A stretch of DNA of 64,000 nucleotides from SpSt-398 sp041752235 (GTDB taxonomy: Bacteria > Bacteroidota > Bacteroidia > Chitinophagales > Chitinophagaceae), in assembly GCA_041752235.1 (NCBI GenBank), contig JBGSHM010000034.1:1-64000 (forward strand), in the 5' to 3' direction. This document shows positions 25,812 through 34,049 of this stretch, piece by piece. Position 1 is the stretch's first letter, and each line of letters starts with the position of its first letter. The position numbers and the translations under genes are program-made. The notes below the pieces were generated by a model. That model was not told the origin of the DNA, did no database searches, and was given only the letters and a program-made list of their open reading frames with translations.

Positions 25812-27485
25812 TTAACTTAACTGGTACTCGGAAAGGTTCATGAAATATTTGTAAAGATTTCGTAACCGGGTATAGACCACTTGAAAGGTTTGTGGATTTG
25901 GATCGGCGATATAACTATTCCAGGCATTGGTCCAATAGTGGTCCTGTGTCTGACCGGTCAATAAAGCCTGTGTCTTGATCGCTGCCTTTGCCGTATCCGA
26001 TACATCTACCCGGTAAAGAATATCCAGTGCATCATCGATCAATTGGTTCGGGTCTTGCGGATTGGGTAGGTCTTTGGTAAACGCCACCGGGTCAATGATC
26101 AGGGTATTTCCTCCCTGTGTGTATCCGGAAAGGATCATGATATCAGTGAACAGGTTACGGAATGGCAGTGTATCTGAATTGATCCAGATCTCGTAAAACT
26201 GAGGTGTTTGATAAAAGGCTTTCCATCCTGCTACATCCGGCGGGTCACCGATATCTTGTTGCAATACCGTTCCGACATCCTGAATGAATTGCCACATATT
26301 GTATTGCTTCGATACATCGGATGAATCGGGAAATACCACATTGAATTCACGACAAAGCCCCGTTGCAAATTCGATGGGAGATTTGATATAACAGCCCCGG
26401 TTGGCCACATCAAAAAAATGATCGCTTTTCAACAGGGTCTCCAAGACGGGCTTTATCTCCCAATTGCTATTGCGCAACAATAGGGCCAGCGGTTCGATCA
26501 CATTGATCTCGGTGGCGCTGTCTATTTTGTAATAAATAAAATGACGGTATAATTTCCTGGCCAAATACCTGGACACTTCCACCTGCTTACTGAAAATCAT
26601 ATTCAACAGGTCATCCAGTTCATGCATACCGGCTGTAGCTCCGCTGCGGCCAGTGATGGTATTATTATTATAAAATGAAGAAAAGGTTTTATTGCCTGTA
26701 TCATGCTGCCCCGCATCGAAATAGGCCACATTATTGGTGTAATCAATTTTCCATCCGGTCAACACGCGTGCCGCTTCTTTCACATCCTGCTCATTGTAGT
26801 TGGGATTATTTTCTTTTCCCAGCGTAAACAGTTCCTGCAATTCGCGGGAATAATTCTCATCCGGTGCTGTTTTATTATTGAGATAGCCATTCAGGTAGCG
26901 CAACATGGCCACATCGAGGGTTACTTGCTTGACTAGATCTTTGAAATTACCCACTACATTTTGCCTAAGTAATTTATGGTGGTTATAGGACCATATCGCG
27001 AGGTCAATTTCATTGGACTGTGTAGCAAAATGGTTGTGCCAGAATAACAACATTTTCTCGCGCACAGTTCTGTCCTGGTTCAGTATCAGCCCGGTCCACC
27101 AGGCTTTAAAGGAGCGACGGCGTTTAAAGTTGGCCGTTCCGTCATAGGTAATCGTATTCACCCAGGTTTGCCCTTCTGCTATTGTCAGGTCAGGATCACC
27201 AGTGGCAATATCATTGTTATTATAGCTCTTGAGTGGTGGTGGTGGCGGAGTGTTATCTATCTGGAGCAATTCATCTACGGCCTGGTCGAGGGTTAAGCCG
27301 GAAAAATAATTCACATCGCTGATCTTGGCCCCAAACATGGTCCTCTTCAGGAGGTGGATCACTTCGGACTTGGTCCAGGGACCAGTATAGGGATTGATAC
27401 CTGACCAAGTCCTAACCGCATCAGTGTGCGCGACAGGAGTGGTCTTTGGCTGCTTTCGCAGGGCAAGAAAATCTCTTCGGTCCAT
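25812..27485 (-). CDS. DUF1800-family protein
   Basis: 557 residues of the DUF1800 family. Recognisable parts are HLLKRTMFGAKISDVNYF near residue 45, the HNHFATQ segment (LLFWHNHFATQSNEID) near 155, YLNGYLNNKTAPDENYSRELQELFTLGKEN near 200, AARVLTGWKIDY, and DPPDVAGWKAFYQTP near 430. The N-terminus lacks a convincing signal peptide, unlike its DUF1501 partner. The pair is common in Bacteroidota and Planctomycetota; roles proposed for it remain undefined. It precedes the DUF1501 gene by 10 bp on the same strand. Confidence 0.9.
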   Translation of the reverse strand: MDRRDFLALRKQPKTTPVAHTDAVRTWSGINPYTGPWTKSEVIHLLKRTMFGAKISDVNYFSGLTLDQAVDELLQIDNTPPPPPLKSYNNNDIATGDPDLTIAEGQTWVNTITYDGTANFKRRRSFKAWWTGLILNQDRTVREKMLLFWHNHFATQSNEIDLAIWSYNHHKLLRQNVVGNFKDLVKQVTLDVAMLRYLNGYLNNKTAPDENYSRELQELFTLGKENNPNYNEQDVKEAARVLTGWKIDYTNNVAYFDAGQHDTGNKTFSSFYNNNTITGRSGATAGMHELDDLLNMIFSKQVEVSRYLARKLYRHFIYYKIDSATEINVIEPLALLLRNSNWEIKPVLETLLKSDHFFDVANRGCYIKSPIEFATGLCREFNVVFPDSSDVSKQYNMWQFIQDVGTVLQQDIGDPPDVAGWKAFYQTPQFYEIWINSDTLPFRNLFTDIMILSGYTQGGNTLIIDPVAFTKDLPNPQDPNQLIDDALDILYRVDVSDTAKAAIKTQALLTGQTQDHYWTNAWNSYIADPNPQTFQVVYTRLRNLYKYFMNLSEYQLS

Positions 27486-27593
27486 TTTCCAGGGAGTTTA
27501 GCCGTATTCACTAGGACAAGAATTTTTGGCCGAGGTTACACGGAGACCTAAAAAATACCCCTTTTTTTCAAGAATTGCAAGCGGGACGGAAGT

Positions 27594-27651
27594 CGTGAGA
27601 CGTGAGACGTGAGTCGTGAGTCTTCTCACGCCTCACGTCTGACGTCTCACG
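27594..27651. repeat. CGTGAGA-word inverted repeat, 27-bp arms
   Basis: Arms 27594-27620 and 27625-27651 are complementary except at two positions, with a 4-nt loop (TCTT). The right arm ending GACGTCTCACGTTT also appears at window positions 1-14, one base different. Confidence 0.9.
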
Positions 27652-27658
27652 TTTCCTA

Positions 27659-28834
27659 TTACAAGTTCTCAATAATCCCCGCAATACCTTGCCCACCACC
27701 CACACAGGCGGAGATCATGCCATATTTTTTATTCAACCGCTTCATATCGTGGAGGTTCTGGATGGTCAGCTTGCAACCGGTACATCCCAGGGGATGGCCC
27801 AGCGCGATTGCGCCTCCGTTGATATTCACTTTGGAAGGATCGAGTCCGGCTTCGCGAATCACGGCCAGAGATTGTGAAGCAAACGCCTCATTTAATTCAA
27901 TGAGATCGATCTGATCGAGGGTCATACCGGCTTGCTTGAGTGCTTTGGGTATGGCCGCAACTGGCCCAATGCCCATGATGCGTGGATGAACACCCGCCAC
28001 GGCGGAGGTCACCAACCGCCCAATGGGCTTTAATCCCAGTTCATTGACCATGCGCTCACTCATCACGATCACAAAAGCTGCGCCATCGGAGGTTTGGGAT
28101 GAATTACCGGCAGTCACACATCCCCCGGCGGCAAAAGCAGGTTTCAATTTGGCCAGGGCCTCTACCGAAGTATCGCCTCTTGGTCCTTCGTCCGTATCCA
28201 CTACATATTCTTTCTTTTTTCGCTTGCCATTTTCATCTACATATACCTGCTCAACATGGATCGGCAGAATGCCCGGTTTAAAATGACTATTTTGAATGGC
28301 ATTAATGGCTTTTTGGTGTGATTGATAAGCGAACAGGTCCTGATCCTCGCGGCTTACATTGAACTCCTTGGCCACCGCTTCGGCCGTTAATCCCATACTC
28401 AGGTAATAATCGGGTTCATCTTTGGCAATGGAATAAGCAGGCACCGTTTTCCATCCGGCTGTAGGTACCAGACTCATACTCTCTGTTCCTCCGGCGATAA
28501 TACATTCCGCCATCCCCATCCGGATCTTGGCGGTAGCCATGGCAATGGTTTCTAACCCTGAGGCGCAATACCGGTTTACGGTTACTCCAGGCACATCGAT
28601 ACCGAGCGCGCGGGCGCTAATGATCCGACCAAATTGTAAACCCTGTTCCGCTTCAGGTACGGCATTTCCGACAATCACATCGTCTACCCTTTTCGCCTCC
28701 AGTTGAGGAACCGATTGCATAAGGCCCCGGATCACGTCAATCGCCAGATCGTCAGGCCTTGTGAAGCGAAATGCGCCCCGTTTTGATTTCCCAACCGCCG
28801 TACGAAAACCCGCAACAATATAAGCCTCCTGCAT
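27659..28834 (-). CDS. fadA: Acetyl-CoA C-acyltransferase (thiolase)
   Basis: 391 residues of the thiolase I/II family, catalysing thiolytic cleavage of 3-ketoacyl-CoA or acetoacetyl-CoA synthesis. The nucleophilic Cys is in VNRYCASGLETIAMA near residue 90. The second-half motifs are present: INGGAIALGHPLGCTG (catalytic His) near 345 and CVGGGQGIAGIIE (second Cys) near 380. Length and ELNEAFASQS at about 300 fit the family. It stands alone with no fadB-like partner in the window, so use in fatty acid degradation is likely but not certain. Confidence 0.92.
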   Translation of the reverse strand: MQEAYIVAGFRTAVGKSKRGAFRFTRPDDLAIDVIRGLMQSVPQLEAKRVDDVIVGNAVPEAEQGLQFGRIISARALGIDVPGVTVNRYCASGLETIAMATAKIRMGMAECIIAGGTESMSLVPTAGWKTVPAYSIAKDEPDYYLSMGLTAEAVAKEFNVSREDQDLFAYQSHQKAINAIQNSHFKPGILPIHVEQVYVDENGKRKKKEYVVDTDEGPRGDTSVEALAKLKPAFAAGGCVTAGNSSQTSDGAAFVIVMSERMVNELGLKPIGRLVTSAVAGVHPRIMGIGPVAAIPKALKQAGMTLDQIDLIELNEAFASQSLAVIREAGLDPSKVNINGGAIALGHPLGCTGCKLTIQNLHDMKRLNKKYGMISACVGGGQGIAGIIENL

Positions 28835-28942
28835 AGTCTGATATTTTCAAATGACTAAATAAGTAATAGTTGTTTATGCAACTTTCTATTTCAAAATTAA
28901 TTCTTCCAATCAATCCGGCAAACTTTTTATAAAGGGGAATAT

Positions 28943-28950
28943 TATCTTCG
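28943..28950 (+). promoter_or_regulatory. Putative -7 element upstream of the gene at 28969
   Basis: TATCTTCG (28943-28950) resembles TAnnTTTG with one change and lies 18 bases before the ATG. A T-run at 28924-28927 sits near the -33 distance. Confidence 0.35.
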
Positions 28951-28968
28951 CAGAATAACTTAATCCCA

Positions 28969-29553
28969 ATGAGAAAATTTAGCTTTTCCCTTATCCTCTT
29001 CCTTTCGTTCTTTGTGACAATTCAGGCTCAACACGATCCTCGTTTGGTGCAACGGTTGGATTCCACCTTATTGGCCACGCGCGATATGGATTTTAACCGC
29101 ATCCTTGATCTTACCTATCCAAAACTGTTTGATCTGGTAGAGCGTGATCAAATGAAAGCTGTGCTCCGCTCCACTTTTGATAATAATCAATTTTTGATTA
29201 CGCTGGATTCCTTAACGATTGCCTCCATATCGCCGGTAATGATGGTAGGTACAGGTCAATACGTAAAAGTGCAGCATACCATGCGTATGATTTTTCATTT
29301 CAAGGATACGGCCGAAAAGGAAAACATAGAGACCGAAAAACTGGTAGCCAACACCATGGCAATGCAGTATGGTGAAGAAAATGTGAAGTATGATGAGGTT
29401 ACAAGATCGGTTAGTGTCTTTACCAAACCTGAAATGATTGCGGTAAAGGATGATGTTTCCCCCGAATGGACCTTTGTTAATTATAAAAAAGGGGACATGA
29501 TCACGGAGCTATTGTTCAGTAAAGAGATTAGGGATAAACTGGCCGAAAACTGA
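28969..29553 (+). CDS. Secreted protein of unknown function
   Basis: 194 residues with a signal peptide (KFSFSLILFLSFFVTIQAQ). The mature protein has alternating charged and hydrophobic stretches (MDFNRILDLTYPKLFDLVERDQM; SVSVFTKPEMIAV) and no catalytic motif. An N-terminal helical segment followed by a beta-rich part resembles periplasmic NTF2-like or lipocalin-type small domains in outline only. It is eight bases from pyrD on the same strand and so likely shares its transcript, but a link to pyrimidine synthesis is unproven. Confidence 0.65.
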   Translation: MRKFSFSLILFLSFFVTIQAQHDPRLVQRLDSTLLATRDMDFNRILDLTYPKLFDLVERDQMKAVLRSTFDNNQFLITLDSLTIASISPVMMVGTGQYVKVQHTMRMIFHFKDTAEKENIETEKLVANTMAMQYGEENVKYDEVTRSVSVFTKPEMIAVKDDVSPEWTFVNYKKGDMITELLFSKEIRDKLAEN

Positions 29554-29560
29554 TTGTCCC

Positions 29561-30583
29561 ATGTACACCTTACTACGCAATTTCCTATTTCTGTTTGGTC
29601 CGGAGCAGGCGCATCATATCTCCATGAAACTCCTGAAGCTGGGCTGTACCTTTCCCATTATCCGTCAATTGATCGCGCGGCAGTTTACTCCGGCCGATAA
29701 ACCCGTTACCGCTTTTGGTATCAAGTTTCGCAACCATATTGGATTGGGAGCCGGTTTTGATAAAAATGCCAAATACCTGCGCGAGTTGGAAGCACTTGGG
29801 TTTGGTTGTGTGGAGATCGGTACCGTAACTCCAAAGGCACAGGATGGCAATGAGCGACCCCGCTTGTTTCGCCTGCCTGTTGATAAGGCCCTGATCAATC
29901 GGATGGGTTTTAACAACGAAGGCGTGGAAGCCGTAGCCAAACGCTTGCGTAAATGGAGAGAAAAAAATCATGTACTGGTGATCGGTGGCAATATTGGAAA
30001 GAACAAAGCCACGCCCAACAATGATGCCTGGATGGACTATGAGATCTGCTTCAACGAACTCCATCCCTATGTGGATTATTTTGTGGTCAATGTTAGTTCT
30101 CCCAATACCCCAGGTCTGCGCGAATTACAGGAAAAAGAATCCCTTCGCAAGATCCTCACCAACCTGCAATGCCTGAATGACGAAAAGACGGTTAAGAAAC
30201 CCATCCTGCTAAAGATTGCGCCTGATCTTACCCGTGAGCAATTGGATGATGTGGTGAACCTTGCGTTGGAGATCGAACTGGATGGAATTGTGGCCACCAA
30301 TACTACCATCTCCCGGGCAGGATTGCGCACACCGGCTGTTGAAGTGGAAAAGATGGGGGCAGGTGGATTGAGTGGCGCGCCCATTCGAAGCCGGAGTACC
30401 GAAGTGGTGGAATATCTGTTTCGAAAATCGGATGGCAAACTCCCTATTATCGCCTCGGGTGGTATCTTTGTCGCCGCCGACGCACGCGAGAAACTCAGGG
30501 CAGGGGCCTCCCTTATCCAGGTCTGGACCGGTTTTATTTACGAAGGACCGGGTATCCTGAAGAATATCTGTCGCGGTCAGTGA
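29561..30583 (+). CDS. pyrD: Dihydroorotate dehydrogenase (quinone), class 2
   Basis: 340 residues of the membrane-associated, quinone-reducing class 2 enzyme: oxidises dihydroorotate to orotate with FMN. The N-terminal amphipathic extension (LRNFLFLFGPEQAHHISMKLL) is typical of class 2. FMN and substrate residues are seen in GIKFRNHIGLGAGFDKNAKYL, EIGTVTPKAQ, RPRLFRLP, NRMGFNNEG, the active-site base Ser in VVNVSSPNTPGLR, KIAPDL, ATNTTISR and GGLSGAPI, ASGGIF. Electrons would pass to menaquinone, the product of the pathway ending in ubiE. Confidence 0.95.
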   Translation: MYTLLRNFLFLFGPEQAHHISMKLLKLGCTFPIIRQLIARQFTPADKPVTAFGIKFRNHIGLGAGFDKNAKYLRELEALGFGCVEIGTVTPKAQDGNERPRLFRLPVDKALINRMGFNNEGVEAVAKRLRKWREKNHVLVIGGNIGKNKATPNNDAWMDYEICFNELHPYVDYFVVNVSSPNTPGLRELQEKESLRKILTNLQCLNDEKTVKKPILLKIAPDLTREQLDDVVNLALEIELDGIVATNTTISRAGLRTPAVEVEKMGAGGLSGAPIRSRSTEVVEYLFRKSDGKLPIIASGGIFVAADAREKLRAGASLIQVWTGFIYEGPGILKNICRGQ

Positions 30584-30596
30584 TCAAATAATTTAC

Positions 30597-31388
30597 ATGG
30601 AACACTTATTTACATCGGAAAGCATCATCAGTTTTGTTGTCCTCGTTATTCTTGAGGTCGTGCTGGGAATTGATAATGTCATTTTTGTCAGCATCATCAT
30701 GAATCGGCTGAAGAGCCTCAAAGAACAAAAAAGAGCCCGCCGTATTTGGATGATCACAGGTATTCTCTCCCGCAGTTTACTATTGATGGGATTAGGATGG
30801 CTGCTCTCACAAAAAGGAAAAGCTGTTTTTACCATCTCTGGAAAAGGATTTGACCTGGCCAGTCTGGTCATGCTATTGGGAGGATTGTTCCTGATCTATA
30901 AATCGGTAAAAGAGATTCACAACAAACTGGAAGGAGAAGACCCCAATGCTACCACAAAAAATGCAAAAGGGATCACGCTGGGTCAGGCCATTGCCCAGAT
31001 CATGCTGATTGATGCCGTATTCTCCTTCGACAGCATCATCACCGCTGGTGGTACTGCCAAACATGTAGAGATCATGATCGCCGCGGTAGTAATAGCCATG
31101 ACCATTATGTTTTTATTCAGTCCCCGCATTGCCGGGTTTATCCATAAACACCCAACGCTGAAAATGCTGGCACTTTCTTTCCTGGTTATGATCGGCCTCA
31201 GCCTGATCATTGAAGGATGGGATAGCGAAGCGGCGCATCAGTTGCACCTGAAAAATTATATCTACTTTGGTATGGCTTTCTCTTTTGTGGTGGAATTGCT
31301 CAATATGACCATGCGCAGCCGGGAGAAAAAGAAGAGGGCAAATGTGGTGGCGTTGAACGAGCCTGTTTTGAAGGAAAATCAGGAGTAA
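30597..31388 (+). CDS. TerC-family integral membrane protein
   Basis: 263 residues with about seven membrane helices. Family motifs EVVLGIDNVIFVSII near residue 20 and AVFSFDSIITAGG near 145 carry the conserved acidic residues (EVVLGIDN, DAVFSFDS) that are thought to bind metal. TerC proteins have been linked to tellurium resistance and, more recently, to manganese export and loading of secreted enzymes; the role here is not defined by sequence. It starts 13 bp after pyrD and ends two bases before a loopless palindrome. Confidence 0.88.
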   Translation: MEHLFTSESIISFVVLVILEVVLGIDNVIFVSIIMNRLKSLKEQKRARRIWMITGILSRSLLLMGLGWLLSQKGKAVFTISGKGFDLASLVMLLGGLFLIYKSVKEIHNKLEGEDPNATTKNAKGITLGQAIAQIMLIDAVFSFDSIITAGGTAKHVEIMIAAVVIAMTIMFLFSPRIAGFIHKHPTLKMLALSFLVMIGLSLIIEGWDSEAAHQLHLKNYIYFGMAFSFVVELLNMTMRSREKKKRANVVALNEPVLKENQE

Positions 31389-31390
31389 TC

Positions 31391-31442
31391 TTACCGCCAA
31401 GGCGCTATGGCGCAACGTTGCGCCATGGCGTCTTGGCGGTAA
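31391..31442. repeat. Loopless 52-bp palindrome of 8-bp words
   Basis: The 26-bp arms differ at only two positions, and both give G-U pairs in plus-strand RNA. The right arm is ACGTTGCG, CCATGGCG, TCTTGGCG, GTAA. It lies between convergent terC and rsmE. Confidence 0.95.
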
Positions 31443-31449
31443 AATCAAA

Positions 31450-32163
31450 TTAAACCTTACTCTTTAAATATATTAGCCCCACAACCCCCGCCGTCTCTGT
31501 CCGCAATCTTGTATCTCCCAGCGATACCGGCAAAAACCCTTTCTCCATGGCCTTCCCGATCTCCTGGCTCGTAAAATCGCCCTCCGGCCCGATCAACAGC
31601 AAGCGGTCATTCCCGGTATTTTTTTGAGAAGCAAGACCTGATTTTTCTCCCTCCGCACAATGCGCGATGAACAGGTCATGATTAGTGAAAGATTGTTGAA
31701 GATAAGCACTCATGTCAATAGGTTCCCTCAGTTCGGGCAACCAGGCCTGCTGGCTTTGGATCATGGCGGCAATGCAGATGCCTTGCAAGCGATCCTGGCG
31801 AAATTTTTCGCGTTCAGTACGCGCGCAGATCAAAGGTTGGATAACAGAAACACCTATCTCTGTGGCTTTTTCAAGAAACCACTCAAAACGGCTGGCATTT
31901 TTTATCAGGGAAATTGCGATGGTGATCTGCGGAGTAAGGCGCGGCGCCTCTTCCACTTTTATTATATTAACCCAACAATGCTTCTTGTGTTCTTCGGCTA
32001 TTTCAGCGAGGATAAAATGGCCTTTCCCATCGGTGAGCTGCAGTGGCTCTCCTTTTTTCATCCGCAATACCTGTATGATATGGCGTGAATTCTCTTCTCC
32101 CAAATCAAGCCGGGATTCGTTTTGAAAAGCGGGGATATAAAATAAAGGAAGCTGCGATTGCAT
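31450..32163 (-). CDS. rsmE: 16S rRNA (uracil-1498-N3)-methyltransferase RsmE
   Basis: 237 residues of the SPOUT methyltransferase RsmE, which methylates U1498 of 16S rRNA. An N-terminal PUA-like domain (residues about 1-75, HIIQVLRMKKGEPLQLTDGKG) precedes the knotted SPOUT domain: KATEIGVSVIQPLICART near 105, LLIGPEGDFTSQEIGKAMEKG near 195 and SLGDTRLRTETAG near 218, which form the SAM pocket and knot. Length is typical. The start is nine bases from the dnaB stop, so rsmE probably shares dnaB's transcript, with the palindrome after it. Confidence 0.93.
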   Translation of the reverse strand: MQSQLPLFYIPAFQNESRLDLGEENSRHIIQVLRMKKGEPLQLTDGKGHFILAEIAEEHKKHCWVNIIKVEEAPRLTPQITIAISLIKNASRFEWFLEKATEIGVSVIQPLICARTEREKFRQDRLQGICIAAMIQSQQAWLPELREPIDMSAYLQQSFTNHDLFIAHCAEGEKSGLASQKNTGNDRLLLIGPEGDFTSQEIGKAMEKGFLPVSLGDTRLRTETAGVVGLIYLKSKV

Positions 32164-32171
32164 GATAAAAA

Positions 32172-33716
32172 TTAGAAAGGATCCTCATCCCCCATATCCA
32201 GATCATTCATTTTGCTGCCGGTTTGATAGAACACTTTCGGACCATCATCATCCTTCACCGGCCGCCAGTTTCCACCAGGAGTTCCAAAATCACCACCTCC
32301 GCTATCTTCAATGAATTTCTGAATATGCAGCAGGGCCCTGAGTTTGATCGTCTCGAGTGAACCATTCCGGTGTTTGGCGATCCGTACATGGGTTTCCCCT
32401 TTGTTGCTCTCCCCCATTTCATTGGAAGTGATATCATAATATTCTGGGCGATAGAGGAACATAACCATGTCCGCATCCTGTTCAATCGCTCCCGATTCAC
32501 GCAGGTCACTCAACTGGGGCATCTTGTTTCCTTCCTTTCTTGTTTCCACTGCCCGGCTTAACTGCGAAAGGGCGATGATAGGAATGCTTAGTTCTTTTGC
32601 CAGTCCTTTCAGGTTGCGCGAGATATTACTGATCTCCTGTTCGCGGTTTCCTTGCCGGTTATCATTGGTACCACTCATGAGCTGGAGATAGTCGATGATC
32701 ACCATCCCGATATTGTGCTTGTTCTTAAGCCGGCGACATTTAGCGCGCAATTCAAAAATATTCAGGGCGGGGGTATCATCAATAAAGATCGGTGCCTGCG
32801 CCAGGCGTTGAATACCCCGCGCATACAATTGTTTCATCTCATGTTCCTCCATTTTACCCCGGCTGATCTTCTCCAGCCAGATCTCACTTTCGGCGGAGAG
32901 GATACGTTGCACCAATTGACCGGCACTCATCTCCAAGGAGAAGAAAGCAACGGGCGTGGGCTTATTGGCATTCAGAGCTGCATTCCTGGCCAGGTTAAGC
33001 GCAAAGGCTGTTTTACCAACCGCGGGACGTGCCGCCAAAATGATCAGGTCCGTATTCTGCCATCCATAGGTAACACGGTCAAGTCCCGGGAAACCACTGG
33101 GCACACCGGTTACATCTTCGTTCTTATGCCGCAGGTCTTCGATCCGTTGAATCGTTTTTACCAACACTGAATCAATGGTATCAAAGTTTTTCCGCAGGTG
33201 ATTGTTGGTGATCTCAAACAGTTTGCTTTCCGCATCATCCAGCAGATCGAATACATCGGTGGAATCTTCAAAGGCATCGCCAATGATCTCTCCACTGATC
33301 CGGATGAGTTCGCGCTGAATGAATTTCTGCAACACGATCCGTGCATGCGCCTCGATATTGGCCGATGAAACAACCGTGTTGGTCAGGCGGGTTACATAAT
33401 AGGCACCACCTACCATGTCCAGCTCTTCGCGGGTACGGAGTTCTTCCGATACGGTCAAAATATCAATAGGCTGGCTTTTTTGCGCCAGGGATTGCATGGA
33501 GCGAAAAATCCGTTGGTGCGCTTCCACATAAAAACACTCGGGCTTCAGGATCTCCACCACGGCATCAAAGGCATTTTTCTCCAGCATGATGGCGCCTAAT
33601 ACAGCTTCCTCCAATTCCTTGGCTTGGGGGGGAACTTTGCCATAGACCATGGGAGTCAGGTCTGGCACACTTTTCTTGCGTTGCTTCCGGTCGCGATTTA
33701 GGTTAGTAAGGTCCAT
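32172..33716 (-). CDS. dnaB: Replicative DNA helicase DnaB
   Basis: 514-residue hexameric helicase that unwinds DNA ahead of the replication fork. The N-terminal primase-interacting domain (PPQAKELEEAVLGAIMLEK near 28) is followed by a linker and the RecA-like motor: Walker A AARPAVGKTAFALNLARN near 235, Walker B IIDYLQLMSG near 340, arginine finger/sensor region SQLSRAVETR near 385 and DLRESGAIEQDADMVMFL. No intein is visible. It is divergent from pheT; the 333-bp gap contains DnaA-box-like motifs. Confidence 0.96.
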   Translation of the reverse strand: MDLTNLNRDRKQRKKSVPDLTPMVYGKVPPQAKELEEAVLGAIMLEKNAFDAVVEILKPECFYVEAHQRIFRSMQSLAQKSQPIDILTVSEELRTREELDMVGGAYYVTRLTNTVVSSANIEAHARIVLQKFIQRELIRISGEIIGDAFEDSTDVFDLLDDAESKLFEITNNHLRKNFDTIDSVLVKTIQRIEDLRHKNEDVTGVPSGFPGLDRVTYGWQNTDLIILAARPAVGKTAFALNLARNAALNANKPTPVAFFSLEMSAGQLVQRILSAESEIWLEKISRGKMEEHEMKQLYARGIQRLAQAPIFIDDTPALNIFELRAKCRRLKNKHNIGMVIIDYLQLMSGTNDNRQGNREQEISNISRNLKGLAKELSIPIIALSQLSRAVETRKEGNKMPQLSDLRESGAIEQDADMVMFLYRPEYYDITSNEMGESNKGETHVRIAKHRNGSLETIKLRALLHIQKFIEDSGGGDFGTPGGNWRPVKDDDGPKVFYQTGSKMNDLDMGDEDPF

Positions 33717-33884
33717 AGTCTTAAAGATTGACTCTTTTTGACCTTCGGGTTCGTATTCCAGCCTTGTGTTAAGTAAATATTACCTCCGTGTGATGGAAAT
33801 GTTATCCGATAGTCTGAACGGCGAATTTAAAGGCAAGTAAATTGCATTCAATGAATTGCCGGATCATTTTTTACCTACCCCGCT

Positions 33885-33953
33885 TCCACCTCTATTCACC
33901 CGTTATCCACATCAAAAACAGGTTAATCCACAGCTTTTCCCTGGTCATCCACA
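33885..33953 (+). promoter_or_regulatory. Array of DnaA-box-like motifs with exact 21-bp spacing
   Basis: TTATCCACA, the consensus DnaA box, is at 33903-33911. TAATCCACA (33924-33932) and TCATCCACA (33945-33953) each differ at one base. A fourth, weaker match (GCTTCCACC, 33882-33890) keeps the core. TCCAC cores begin at 33885, 33906, 33927 and 33948, all on the same strand, 21 bp apart, about two helical turns. DnaA binding is predicted, not shown. Confidence 0.6.
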
Positions 33954-33980
33954 AGTTACTCCAATTCCTGCGAATGACTG

Positions 33981-34026
33981 TCAATTGTTAATAATCAATA
34001 ATTAATAATTAAAAATCCATAATTTG
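33981..34026. repeat. AT-rich TAAT-word stretch beside the DnaA-box array
   Basis: GTTAATAATCAATAATTAAT and neighbouring bases make up a 46-bp run that is nearly all A and T. It could be an unwinding element, but the same words recur at 56415-56720, so it may simply be one more copy of a dispersed repeat. Confidence 0.5.
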
Positions 34027-34049
34027 CCCCCCACGTTTTACATACAACC

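Larger units (their letters stand above)
33717..34049. other. 333-bp dnaB/pheT intergenic region
   Basis: There is no gene here. The part from 33717 to about 33880 carries the dnaB 5-prime leader region and no clear Bacteroidota promoter. From 33885 to 33953 are four TCCAC cores at 21-bp spacing (see next entry), and from 33981 to 34026 an AT-rich stretch. Confidence 0.7.
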
